Origin: Dolomedes plantarius | Lineage: Eukaryota > Arthropoda > Arachnida > Araneae > Dolomedidae | DNA length: 64,000 nucleotides | Assembly: GCA_907164885.2 (NCBI GenBank) | Contig: OU015500.1 | Span: 53,387,283-53,451,282 of the forward strand | Direction: 5' to 3' | Shown here: in pieces, positions 52,039 through 63,739 of the stretch | How positions within the stretch are numbered: position 1 is the stretch's first letter | Layout of the letters: every line of letters begins with the position of its first letter | Notes under the pieces: generated by a model | Seen by the model: the letters and a program-made list of their open reading frames with translations, nothing else | Databases searched by the model: none | What the model was told of the DNA's origin: nothing | Made by a program: the position numbers and the translations under genes

Positions 52039-52411
52039 GGGTGGTCATAAAGAAACTTTGCCGATATATGGATAACTAGCAGCCGTTCCGCTCAACCTAT
52101 GAAGATCAGATTTACGATATAGTTATTCAGAGGTATGAACTCGGGATTCTGAGAACGGCAACACAGTGACTCTCACGGTTACGGTTGCAGGTATAGAAAC
52201 TCGAAATTTTCAAATAGAAACGCCCACTTTTTCCCATCGCAAAATGCTCAGCGAATGCGAAAACCCTAAAAAGCGTTGGGGCGGTAAGTTATCACAAAAA
52301 ACGGACACATTATGCACGCACAAAAGAAAGCTTGGTATATCATCACGATAGGTTGAAAGGAACGGCCCCTAGAGGTCCATATATAGGCCAAGTTTCTTTA
52401 TGACCACCTGG
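52037..52411. mobile_element. MITE with about 75-bp inverted repeats
   Basis: A 375-bp element between TA dinucleotides. Left end CCGGGTGGTCATAAAGAAAC, right end GTTTCTTTATGACCACCTGG (inverted). The inverted match continues through ...CCGTTCC...TCAACCTAT. The inner sequence has a 61-codon open frame at 52166-52351 without a recognised motif. (TA)n lies on both sides. Confidence 0.85.
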
Positions 52412-52422
52412 TATATATATAT

Positions 52423-52482
<60 letters not shown>

Positions 52483-52501
52483 TAGATAGATAGATAGGTA
52501 A

Positions 52502-52547
<46 letters not shown>

Positions 52548-52558
52548 ATATATATATA
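52412..52558. repeat. compound microsatellite (TA)n(GA)n(GATA)n(TA)n
   Basis: Sits between the MITE and the second Tc1 copy, which starts at its last TA. Confidence 0.95.
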
Positions 52559-53462
52559 CACTGCTGGCCACTGTAAATGCAACACCCTGAAGGAAACATG
52601 CAAATAGCATGAAATTTACAACATGCATTAGCGGAGGTGAGATATAAATATAATTTGAATTTCAGCGCAGACGCACATCACGTGCGCCTGTGGCGCCTCA
52701 TCAAAGCTCTATTTAAGGTTTGGAGATTTCGACGATTTCAAGTTCGGCAATTCTGTTTTTCTTGTGGTTTTTTCAAAAAACGATCAATTATGCCTCATCG
52801 AAAACAGCGATCATCTTTTGATCAAGTATCTGAGTTCGACAGAGGAAGGATAGTGGCCTACTGAGATTGTGGATTATCTTTCAGGGAAATCGGTAGTCGT
52901 GTTGGACGAAACCAAACAACTCTAATGTGGATATATGATCGTTGGATGCAGGAGGGTACGACGGACCGGCGTGTTCGATCGCATCCACCTCAGCGCACCA
53001 CTTCACGTGATGACAGGCAAATTGTGCGCATGGCAGTGACGGATCGCTCAGTCACATCACGAACCATACCACAGCACATGCAGTCTGTAATGCATCATCG
53101 AGTGTCTGCGCGTACCATTCGACGCCGTTTACAGCAGAGTGGTCTGTCCGCAAGACGTCCATTGCTTTGTCTACCCTTGACGCAGAACCACAGACGTCTC
53201 CGCCGCCAATGGTGCGATGACAGAAGGATGTGGACGGCAGAATGGAATGAAATTGTCTTTACTGACGAGTCACGCTTCTGTCTGCAACACCACGATGGTC
53301 GCATTCGAGTCTGGAGACACCGTAAAGAGAGGATGCTGAACAGCTGCGTTTTGCACCGCCACACTGGTCCTGCACCGGGTATTATGGTATGGGGCGGTAT
53401 TGGATATCACTCTCGCACACCTCTAGTACGCATTGCTGGTACTTTAACCCATTAATGCCTAT

Positions 53463-53480
53463 TGGTACGAAAACGTACCA
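53463..53480. repeat. subterminal palindrome, piggyBac D left
   Basis: TGGTACG-AAAA-CGTACCA, 15 bp from the left end. Confidence 0.93.
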
Positions 53481-53813
53481 GCTTAAGAATAGTTTTTTTT
53501 CTCTGCACTAAATGTGTCTAGTTGTCCAATATTGTTCATGTGCTACATGAATAGTTCACTGATAGCGGGAAAAATAGATTTTCCTCCATTTTCTCTCAAT
53601 TTCTTGTTGTTATTTGACGTTATGCTCAGCTGAAAGCTTCGTGAAACAAGATGCCTCTGACATCACATAGAAAATAGTAAGTTTAGAGTTTTGGATTTAT
53701 CTCAAAATTATATATTGACTATTAATCACTGTTATAAAAGTGTATTTTATAAATTCATGCCACTCGAAAGTAATGTTTTGCTTTGTATTATAAAATATAA
53801 AAACTTATATATC

Positions 53814-53835
53814 GTTGGTACGAAACCGTACCAAC
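53814..53835. repeat. subterminal palindrome, piggyBac D internal
   Basis: Arms GTTGGTACG and CGTACCAAC around AAAC: the longest of the three, 9-bp arms. Confidence 0.93.
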
Positions 53836-53964
53836 CGGCTAATGTATAGTCAAGTTTGAATTAAAATCGGAAATCTATCACGTTTGAATTAAATTCGAAA
53901 ATCTTTCACGTTTGAATTAAAATTTTTTGAAATAATATTTTGACTTTAAATCATTGATATAAAA

Positions 53965-55066
53965 GTGAATTTTATAAATTGTTGCCCCTTGAAAGTCATG
54001 CTTTTATGCTGTTGGTATAAAATTTTGAGTGTAGATGAGTCTATAATTCCATATTTCGGGCACCACAGACTAAAACAATTCATAAGAGTTAAGCCAATAC
54101 ATTTTGGTTTCAAACTTTGTACTCTGTGTTCTTCTAATGGTCTTTTATTGCATGCTGAAACTCATTGCGGAGCATCTACAAAATTATCAAAATCTGATTT
54201 AGGCCATGGTGGCGATGTTGTTCTTGGGTTACTAGACAAATGCGAGATCCCACCTGGGACACATGTTGTCATGGACACTTATTTACTAGCATTTCCTTGC
54301 TGAAAAAGCTATCGAAAAGAGGCATAACAGGAACAGGGAAATTGAGAGAAAATAGGCTGAAAAATGTTCCTTTATCATCCAAACAAAAAGTCGGAAATTT
54401 AGACATATGAATATATATGTCATGAAGATATCAGTATCGTCAAATGGATTGACAAAAAAATTGTTACTGTTGCAAGTAATGAAGTTTCTACAAAACCTAT
54501 TGCATCTGCTACTCGATGGAGAGCCGCAGAATAACGAAAATTAATGTTTCCATGCCACAACAGCTAAAAATTTATAATAAGCATATGGGTAGTGTCGACC
54601 TTGTTCAGGACGAGTAGTGGTAACTACAGTATATGGGCCGGGCCCTCCACTGTTCGACATTGTTGATCAAGCTGTTTCAAATTATCGAGTAAGAATTCGT
54701 TCTAAAAAGTGGTGGTGGCCATTGTTTTCGTTTGTACTTAGTGCCAATGTTATAAAGGGATGGAAATTGTATAAAATGAAAAATGATAGTGATGAAATCC
54801 TACTTCTTGAGTTCGTACGACAATGCGCACAGGAATTGTTATTCACTTATGGAACATTGCCTAGAGGGCCAGGTAAGCCAATTTCATTTAGGCATAAAGC
54901 GGCCTCACAAATAAGATTTGACAAGAATAGTCACTGTTGAATCAGATCAGATCAAGAACATGTCCGTTGCAAGAACTGTTCCGGTAGAAGCAGCTACAAG
55001 CGCGAAAAGTATAATGTGCCTCTGCATCCTCAGTGCCATAAAAACTATCATGTTTGCACTCAATAG
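53965..55066 (+). pseudogene. piggyBac transposase (element D), N-terminally deleted and broken
   Basis: The remnant starts in the catalytic domain near the first aspartate: LSVDESIIPYFGHHRLKQFI, RVKPIHFGFKLCTLCSSNG, then VVMDTYLLAFPC. A damaged middle part (54300-54600) has several stops and frame changes. The last third is in one frame from 54617: PPLFDIVDQAVSNYRVRIRS (last catalytic aspartate), KWWWPLFSFVLSANVIKGW and RFDKNSHC. After one in-frame TGA (54938-54940) comes the cysteine-rich tail VRCKNCSGRSSYKREKYN then HPQCHKNYHVC, ending at 55066. The N-terminal domain is absent. Known family members begin with about 100-150 more residues. Confidence 0.92.
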
Positions 55067-55211
55067 ACATTTTATTGTTTTATTCTGTCAGAAAATCATC
55101 TAACGTGCTTTTCATTTAATTGTGGTATTCCCGATTTTGTTATTATTTTCATTAATAAGTAAATGTAATACTAGCTTTTATTCTCGATGTGTACTACACA
55201 CATACGCCGTT

Positions 55212-55229
55212 TGGTACGAAAACGTACCA
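55212..55229. repeat. subterminal palindrome, piggyBac D right
   Basis: TGGTACG-AAAA-CGTACCA, identical to the left copy, about 130 bp from the right end. Confidence 0.93.
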
Positions 55230-56125
55230 GTAAAAAAATATATTTAAAGTGCAACAAAAAATATAATTTTAGTGTAATACGCATTAATAGACTTAAAACA
55301 TACAAATATGAGAGAAGTAATAAAAATGGTTAAAGAAAATGAAGTCGGCATTAATGGGTTAAACAGCCAGCGCTACATCTCCGAGGTGTTGGAGCCAGTT
55401 GTCCTTCCTTACCTTCAGAGCTTGCCCACAGCCATATTTCAACAGGATAATGCACGACCACACGTGGCACGCATTGTCCAACGGTTCTTCGTCAATCGCC
55501 AGATTGAATTGCTTCCCTGGCCGTCTCGCTCTCCGGACCTTTCGCCGATAGAAAACATGTGGTCCATGGTTGCTCTACGATTGACCCAGATTCCATCCCC
55601 AGCTGCCACAGCAGATCAACTTTGGCAAAGTGTGGAAGCTGCTTGGTCTGCTGTACCCCAAGAACTCATGCAAAGTCTCTTTGAATCAATGCCGAGGCGT
55701 GTGGCAGCGGTGATCTCCAACAATGGCGGCTACTCTGGCTACTGATTTTGGCAGGAACCACACTTCACAGAAGTCTATAAATTTAATCATTTGATACTTG
55801 GTCAACATGCTATCTACAAAATAAATTTTGTTGTGATATCTCTTGTCTTTCTTGTTTTTGCAATTTGGGTGGCCAGCAGTGTATATATATATGTTACCGG
55901 CAAAGTATGAAATTCCGCATTCTATAGAATGCCAAATAAGAAACCTGCAAAGTAAGAAATACATCTCCGATTCGATTCTAATATCACGTGGCAAGGCACT
56001 AAACTTTTAACTCACACCTCAGGCTCAGAATTTGTCAGTTGCACTCTGCGGTTTGTTCGGGAATGTCAAAATACGCAATTTTACTTAAATTTGTTCAGCA
56101 AAAAATTAGCTTTTTACTGTGCTGC

Positions 56126-58740
56126 ATGAAAATGGAGGAGCATGCTGTAGTGTTGGAGAAGAAGTCATGGTCTATAGATATGAAACAACGATTCGACGAT
56201 GAACTGTCCGCAATTCGAGTTAATGCTGAAAAAAACAGTTCTTTCTTAACCAAAACTACTTACCAGAAGTTAATAAATGATGTACAAAAAGCCAAAATGA
56301 CTACTAAGAAGGAACCCAGGGACTATTGGTTGCTGAATCGCTACGATGTGATGATTGTGGAAAACAAATGTAAACTCATTTATCCTGTTAAAGAAGGTGT
56401 CAGTACTATACAGTATTACGTCACGGACTCTGAGTTATTTCTTGTACTTCATGAAGCTCATTTGGCTACTGTACACGGTGGACGCGACAGAATGTTGAAA
56501 GAACTTTCAACCAAATGCAAAAACGTTACACGTCATGATATTAAACTGTACATCGACCTCTGTGAACCTTGCCAGAATAAAACAGAAAGGTATTAAAAAG
56601 GGCATTGTTGTGAAACCTATGATTTTTTCCGAATGTAATTCCCGTTATCAGGTAGATCTTATTGACTTTCAGTCTCAACAAGATAGAGAATACAAATTTA
56701 TTATGGTGTACCAAGATCATCTCACAAAATTTGTGATTCTCAAGTCTCTAACATCAAAGAGATCTGAAGAAGTAGCCTACAATCTAGTGGACATATTCTC
56801 GTTGTTTGGTGCGCCATCTATATTACAGTCTGACAATGGTAGGTAATTTTCCAATAATGCGGTGACCAGCTTGAAGGAGGTTTGGCCAGCACTGAAGATC
56901 GTCCATGGGAGGTCTCTCCACAAAGCCAGGGTAGTGTCGAAAGAGCTAATCAAGATATCGAAAATATGCTCTGTACTTGGATGCAGGACAGCAAATCTGA
57001 CGCGGGAGTGAAGGACTGCGTTTCGTTCAATTTATGACAAACAGAGCTTATTCTGGGATCAAAAGAACACCATACGAAACTCTCTTTGGCTGCAAACCTA
57101 AAGTTGGGCTTACAACGTCTTTTCTACCCGACATGTTTTAAAAGACAAATACAGAGGAGCAGCTGGAAAAATTAATAGAACTTGACCAAACAATGGAAAA
57201 AGGTGAAACTAATCAGATTATGCAAGAAAAAGATTCTATTTAAAAAAAAACATGGTTGAGATTATAGTCGATAGTGGATTAAACCAACATGATGAAGACA
57301 TGCTTACCGAAGAGATTTCCGTATCTGATACCTGTTGTGTGTGTTTAAAAGAAACGAGTGATTCACTTGCATGCAAAAAGTGTTGTCCAAAATTTCATAC
57401 CTTCTGTGGCCATGCTCGTAAAGATGATGAAATGGATATTTTGTGCACCCTTTGTTTCAAAACTGAAAATGCTATTGAAGGTAAAATAAATTCTAAAATC
57501 AATCTGGAAATGCAAGCCATAAAAAAATTAAACTCAATTCGGAAAAAAAATTATCAGTGCTTCTTTGGGAACTACTGTGCGAGTTCCTATTCCTGACGTC
57601 GACAAGGGGCGAGGGGATTGGCAGTTGTAATGAGTGTGTAGAAGTGAAAATGGTATAATTCCCCACGGTGTGTGACCAATAAAGAATGTATTATAAAGGA
57701 TGCAGAGGCAGGGGTAAATACAGGATTGTAAACAAATAAAAAATAGAAGAATAGCTGTCGGTGTGGCCAGTGATAGCGATCTGAAGTCTAAATTTTACAA
57801 GATGGATGGTCGTTATTTTATGGCCCACAGTAAAAATGTCAGATGAGAAGGGTCAAAGTTGTTTTGCAAAATAAAATGATGTTGGGGGAGGAACTTCATA
57901 GACTATGGACAGAGGCGACAGAGGCGGTGTAATAAAGATCCAATTGGGGTAGGAACCACTGATAGAAAAGCAGCCCACTGCCCAATGAAAGTGAGGGGCT
58001 TGCCAGAATGGTCTCCCTGTAAACGGACAACAGCTCCTCTAAGGACGGAAGGATTTGAAAAAGAAGGAGACGGATGTTAGATTGGGTTCCTGAGAGTTAG
58101 TCAGACACTCGTCTGCCCCATAGTCTTGGAGAAGTGCGAATATCCCGCCAAGGTGTTCCTACACTGGAGATGATACTGGGTCCCGGTCGCCGATGCTACG
58201 ATCATCGCTGCATACATAAGTTATAGTAAGTGCCTCCCCGATAGACTCTAAAAATCATATTTGACTCTATAGTTTGCCTCTGCTTCTGGGTTCCTTATGT
58301 CAAAATTGTTAATATGAAACGGATTGTTATATTAATAGCTCTGACAAGTTAATTGAAATTTAGGTTATCAAATAAATGTATGTTTAAGGTCAATGCGTTG
58401 TATTCCTTGCTTGTTCCAACCCATGCATGCATCCATTGCTTCTAGGTAATTAACACCTATAGAGTGTGACAGAGAATGGTTTCTACCGACTTGGACCTTC
58501 TGAGGGAATTTTAAAGCAACTATATGTGATATCACAATTCACTTTATGCCCTAAGAACTTGCTTAGAGTTGAAGATATTCCTGACCACGAAATTCCTCTC
58601 TGGTCAGTTGCAAATGCTCAGTCTAGTGGAAGCGGCCAAGGATTCGTTAAATGTATGTGTAAAACAAAGTGCCAAAATATGAAATGTCTTTCCGGGAAAA
58701 ATGTGATGAAATGTAATTCAAAATGTCATTCAAGCCATGT
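56126..58740 (+). pseudogene. Ginger-like integrase/transposase with PHD-like finger, broken
   Basis: Plus strand, from MKMEEHAVVLEKKSW. The integrase zinc-binding domain is LHEAHLATVHGGRDRMLKEL then CEPCQ. The core shows YQVDLIDFQSQQDREYKFIM (first aspartate), VYQDHLTKFVILKSLTSKRS, then LFGAPSILQSDNG (second). QGSVERAN with the glutamate lies near 56930 in another frame. At 57252-57596 a PHD-like finger reads CCVCLKETSDSLACKKC then FHTFCGHA and CTLCF. VRVPIPDVDKGRGD is followed by the solo LTR. After it come ENGFYRLGPSEGILKQLY, LRVEDIPDHEIPL and a cysteine-rich tail (CMCKTKCQNMKC, CNSKCHSS). The relatives I know are the KRBA2-type proteins common in arachnids. At least four frame breaks and stops. 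Confidence 0.88.
57637..58461. mobile_element. solo LTR inside the Ginger-like gene
   Basis: An 825-bp insert flanked by the perfect 5-bp duplication GAGTG (57632-57636, 58462-58466). It starts TGTAG and ends CTATA, close to the TGTAG...CTACA of LTRs. AATAAA lies at about 57686. Without the insert and one GAGTG the coding frame reads straight through. No internal retroelement genes, so it is probably the product of LTR-LTR recombination. The family is unknown and it matches neither LTR pair in this window. Confidence 0.85.
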
Positions 58741-58929
58741 TTCAACAAGTAGGTTAATTTTAATTTCTTATTTTTTATATGAAAATTTTGTTTCCCTTAA
58801 TAAGAAAGGCATAAATTATATTTTGTACAACTTTCATTTTTATTTACGTATTTTGAATATTTTTTTTTAAATGGCACTCTTATTTTTTCAGAATAACATT
58901 TGTATTTTTGAGGAATGCACATCATTTAT

Positions 58930-59111
58930 ATAATAGCCATATCAGAACCTTTTTTCATACTTTGCCTAAATAGCATTTGTCATTCTATAGAATGCCTATG
59001 TATTATATACAATGCCTAGGGAAAGTATCTACTAATTCTCATATTTCACACCTTGCCTAAAAACGTTCGGAATTATATACAATGCCGGCGTTTCATACTT
59101 TGCCGGTAACA
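58930..59111. repeat. subterminal repeat cluster, Ginger-like right end
   Basis: TT(T/C)CATACTTTGCC occurs near 58955 and 59090, with a variant (TTTCACACCTTGCC) near 59045. Between them lie (A)TT(C/A)TATA(G/C)AATGCC blocks near 58982, 59000 and 59074. The left end has the same pair (55905-55945). Confidence 0.75.
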
Positions 59112-59118
59112 TATGTTT

Positions 59119-59374
<256 letters not shown>

Positions 59375-60877
59375 ATATTTCTATATATATTTCTATACAG
59401 TCACTAATTTACGTGAAAAACGTAATATCATAGTGTGTAAAAGGATATGTTCCAAATTATCAACTGAACTCACTAGATAAATGGTAACTCAATGTGAAAA
59501 GCATATCTTAACATTTTCTCTCCAATTTAACAGCTTGGAAAATTGAATAACTGTCAAATTTGTATTTTTATAATTAATGTCACACAACTTCAAAAAATGT
59601 AACGCAATTTTGCAGCGTACCTTATGGGTTAATATCAGAAAAGATATTTTGTTTTGATGCATTCTTCCGAAAGTTAATAACATCGTCACTTTGATATATG
59701 TCACGTTTACTATTCGTGTACTTTCTTTCGTATGTTGCGAGGAGTTACTTTTTATTCTGTGAAAGTACTGAAGCACGAGAGATATGTTTCATTAGTTTGT
59801 GATTAACGAAAACCTTACTTCGAGTAAGCGAGGCATAAGAAATGCCAATCAAAACCATGTTATGCTAAACTTCGTGAGATTTTTGTGCTCCGTGAAGGAA
59901 TTTTTTTATAATGTAGGTAAAGAAAAATATTGCATATTATGTACAAATTATGATGTTTTGTATTCCTTGCTGCTAATAAAGTTCAGATAAAAATATATAT
60001 AAATGGATTTGTTTAAAATGTGCCTATAAAGCTGCTTTAAATTTGATTACAGAGCTGTCGTACAAATTTTTTTCACAAAATATTAAACATTGTTTTTTAT
60101 ATTGAGTTAGAATTAAAAAATTTCTTCAGAACGTAGACTAACTAGATGGTTGAGTTATTCAGTACTTATAATATGATTTCGACATGTTAAATGAATGGCT
60201 TGTTTACTATCCTGATGAGCACATTTTATATTTGCTAAACAAATTATAAATCTTTGTCGACTAAGTCATATACGCATTATATAGCTGTCTAATAACAACA
60301 TTTTAAATTTCAAGGAAACAAAATATTTGAATCTTTGATAAGTTAGCTTTTAAAACACAGATCTAACATGCTGGTAATTGAGAGCTCAAATCAGTGAATT
60401 CTATTTAACATTCATCTACAGAAATATAATGTTTGTGTAAAATAATGTGTGCAAAAAATTATTTAGAGTTATTTAAAAATTAATTTCAATGTTGTGTCCC
60501 TATCGTGCAAGAGGACAAACAATTATTGTTTTAAAAATGAAAGTATATGTTAAAACTAACAATAATGCCTCTTATCTTACGAACAATTGAGTTCCTTTAT
60601 AATACTGAACAAGTTTTATTCATTTTCTCCTCGGGAACGTTTGCTTGTTATCTAACTAATGGTTATTAGCATTGCTTATCTTAACAGATCTTAAGATTTT
60701 GAAGTCAGCACGTAAAGTTGAACAATTTCGGAAAAGTATAATAATTAGAATATATACTTATCAGAGCTTGTTGGATTTTACTTTGAAATAAGAAATTAGG
60801 AAGTATTTCGTGTTTTGTGACACCAAGTATTTCAAGTAACGATTTTAACGAAATATATTACAACTAGCCACTCTATG
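59375..60877. other. no recognisable gene
   Basis: AT-rich sequence; nothing identified. Confidence 0.5.
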
Positions 60878-61397
<520 letters not shown>

Positions 61398-61414
61398 CTA
61401 GGGTGGTTCGAAAA

Positions 61415-61676
61415 AACATAGTACAAAATCAGTAAAATTAGTAGTTTTTGCAAAATTTCAAAGTTTGACTGTTTAGTACATTTTAATCATACGACTTTTA
61501 GAGATGCTATAGTTTAATTCTATTACAATAATATATTTAAAACCCAAGCATATCAGATATCAAAATCCAAGCATATCAGATAAACTTTGATATTCAAGTG
61601 GAATTCGGTCGCGCAGCTTCGTCAAAAACAGTAGAGTAGCCTACTATCGAGAGGCGAGGCGTACGTGGCGAATGCC
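61415..61676. repeat. left inverted arm of unassigned transposon
   Basis: Pairs with 63498-63739 at high identity, including ACATAGTACAAAAT and GGCGAATGCC ends. It has an extra 20-odd bp from a local duplication of CAAGCATATCAGAT (61547-61583). Confidence 0.9.
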
Positions 61677-61682
61677 GCACCG

Positions 61683-63195
61683 TGACGAGTGACCGATACG
61701 TGACGAGTGACCGATATGGCGTATCGGATCGCGCTACGGCTCCTATTGTTTCAAGTGTACTGCAAGATGTTGGGTTGATTAATGAATCAGATACTTCTTA
61801 TGTTGTAGACAAGAGTAAAGTCCGAAGAGAAAAACTTCTGTGAGAGCTAGTTTGCAAAGTGATATAAGTTTAGAAATTTATGGTCTTTACTTTGATGGAC
61901 GAAAAGACAATACATTGTCAATTGAAAAAACTGGCAGAAAACACTTTCGCAGAACCTATACGGAGGAGCATTACTCTTTAATTCAGGATCCAGGCTCCAC
62001 TTACATAGGACACTTGTCCTTCTTCAAGCTCAGCAACCGACATAGCCAAAAGCATCACGTCTTATTTATCAGAAAATGGCTTTTTACTTGACAAATTGGA
62101 AGTTGTTGGATGTGACGGTACTGTTATTAATACGGGCTTAAGAAATGGTGTAATTCAACAAATAGAGATACATGTGGGAAGACCTCTACAACGGAGTATT
62201 TGTCTTCTCCATTACAACGAACTGCCATTCCGCCACCATTTCCAACACTTAGATGGAAATACAACAGGCCCAATAGGATATTCCGGACCGATTGGAAAGG
62301 CCCTACCTGATTGTGAAAGACTACCAGTTGTTGATTTTAATCCTATTGATTGTGAGATTCCAAAGTTGACAAGCGTATTCTTAGCAAGGACCAATTGTAC
62401 TTGCTTGAGATATCAGAAGTCATCAAGTCAGGACATTGTTCAGAAAACTTTGTAGTACATGATCCTGGCCCAATGTCACATTCAAGATGGCTTACTACTG
62501 CAAACCGAGTTTTGCGCCTCTACATCAGTGTGTCAAGCCCTTCTGAAAATCTGAGAGATATTGTCACATTCATTCTCAAATGTTATATGCCTATGTGGTT
62601 TGCCATAAAAATAAACCGCAAATTCACGGATGGGCCTAGACATGTTTACAAAACTATTGAATCTACAAGGTACTTACCAGAAGAGCTGCTTCAAGTTGTT
62701 GATCCCGTTTTACAACGGAATACTTACTTTGACCATCTCGATAATTTACTGTTGGATATGGTAACTGATGAAAGAAGCCATATCCGAGAGCTGGGCTTTA
62801 GGCGTATCATGAAGGCAAAGCAAGCAATATCTGAAAGTGACTTTATCAGAATCTTTAAACCACCAAACCTAAACTTTGAAGCTAAAGACTGTACCGAAAT
62901 TATCAAATGGAACACCAGTACACTGACTCTTCCTCCACTGTTAAGAACATTGACTAATGAAGAGATAAAACAGTATGTGAGCAATGACTTCAAGCCTTTT
63001 ATAATTATAGATGCTTTCCCATGCCATACACAGGCAGTTGAAAGATGCGTTAAGCTAGTGACCGAGGCTTTAAGTAAAGTGTGTGGACACAGTTCCAGAG
63101 ACGGCTATATTAGAACCACATTACTGTCACGCTCAGCGATGCGAACTTTTTCACACAAATCCGAATTTCGATGTTTATCGATAGATGAAGACTAG
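61683..63195 (+). pseudogene. transposase-like protein, family not named
   Basis: Plus strand, broken into three frames. Order: SDRYGVSDRATAPIVSSVLQ (about 61710), LEIYGLYFDGRKDNTL, a tyrosine/threonine-rich link, then LEVVGCDGTVINTGLRNGVI (62096-62160). Next are SICLLHYNELPFRHHFQHLD, the MSHSRWLTTANRVLRLYISV block near 62475 and MWFAIKINRKFTDGPRH. The final blocks are RYLPEELLQVVDPVLQRNTY and MVTDERSHIRELGFRRIMKA. The last 266 codons (62395-63195) are open. I recall similar unannotated proteins repeated in arachnids, aphids and cnidarians. D in YFDGR and GCDGT plus E in TDERSHIREL could be a DDE triad; that is inference. An 18-bp tandem duplication lies at about 61681-61716. Confidence 0.75.
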
Positions 63196-63497
63196 AAATT
63201 AAACATAAAGAGACAGAAAGCGAAATAAATTTGTACATATTGTAAATAACACACCCTATATTGGATGGTTGGTTGGGTAGGGTGTGGGTGTAACTCGGAA
63301 GTGCAGCCTGTGGTGAGTTCTGGGTCGTTTTGTAAACAAAATGAGCGAAGAGCTGTACCAACAATTGAATATTGAAACAAAAAAATTACCAAATATTTAC
63401 TATTAGAAAATTTCTAAATTATCTGAAAGGAAACATTGTCAAACAACAAAATTGTCAGACAACGATAATGGCTGCTACCGGCTGCCAGCGCATCTTT

Positions 63498-63739
63498 GGC
63501 ATTCGCCACGTACACCTCGCCTCTTTGTCCAGGTAGGCTACTCTGCTGTTTATGACGAAGCTGCATTACCGAATTCCACTTGAATATCAAAGTTTATCTT
63601 ATATGCTTGGATTTTTAATATAATATTCTAATAGAATTAAACTATAGCATCTCTAAAAGTCGTATGATTAAAATGTACTAAACAGTCAAACTTTGAAATT
63701 TTGCAAAAACTACTAATTTTACTCATTTTGTACTATGTT
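63498..63739. repeat. right inverted arm of unassigned transposon
   Basis: Inverted partner of 61415-61676. GCTGCATTACCGAATTCC here corresponds to GCTGCGCGACCGAATTCC there. Confidence 0.9.

Larger units (their letters stand above)
53448..55358 (+). mobile_element. piggyBac element D inside Tc1 copy 2
   Basis: A 1911-bp element flanked by TTAA (53444-53447, 55359-55362). Terminal repeats CCCATTAATGCC are perfect over 12 bp at both ends. Three palindromes with GGTACG/CGTACC arms are present. The uninterrupted Tc1 copy at 25050-26458 shows the empty site. Confidence 0.97.
52790..55745 (+). pseudogene. Tc1 transposase copy 2, interrupted by piggyBac D
   Basis: The gene runs from MPHRKQRSSFDQVSEFDRGR at 52790 to the TTAA at 53444, then from 55363 to GGYSGY at 55745. 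A TGA at 52862-52864 (copy 1 has AGA) lies in the first helix-turn-helix. Otherwise the first part is open: FTDESRFCLQHHDGR and GIMVWGGIGYHSRTPLV. The second part keeps FQQDNARPHVARIVQ and SPDLSPIENMWSMV. The piggyBac entered at the TTAA that copy 1 has at 25571-25574, between the first and second catalytic blocks. Insertion therefore disrupted an already or later mutated gene; order is not determinable. Confidence 0.94.
52559..55881 (+). mobile_element. Tc1 element, copy 2, split by piggyBac D
   Basis: Same family as 25050-26458, opposite orientation. CACTGCTGGCCACTGTAAAT at the left and the inverted TTTGGGTGGCCAGCAGTG at the right, both against TA. Without the piggyBac and one TTAA it is 1408 bp, one base from copy 1. 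Confidence 0.95.
55892..59111 (+). mobile_element. integrase-type DNA transposon (Ginger-like, KRBA2-related)
   Basis: Inverted ends TGTTACCGGCAAAGTATGAA and, at the right, TTCATACTTTGCCGGTAACA. TGTTA fits the TGTNR start reported for Ginger transposons. The 4-bp flanks TATA and TATG may be a decayed duplication. Inside is a gypsy-type integrase with a PHD-like finger and a cysteine-rich tail but no reverse transcriptase. A solo LTR (57637-58461) splits the gene. Its left end is 10 bp from Tc1 copy 2, in TA repeat. Confidence 0.85.
61398..63739 (+). mobile_element. DNA transposon of unassigned superfamily with about 250-bp inverted arms
   Basis: Inverted arms at 61415-61676 and 63498-63739 flank one broken gene. 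The outer ends are not exactly defined: the left begins near AGGGTGGTTCGAAAAAACAT, the right continues as TTGCGCGACCGGAAGA. That 16-mer recurs at 63908-63923, so the element may run past 63739. Target duplication not resolved. Confidence 0.8.
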
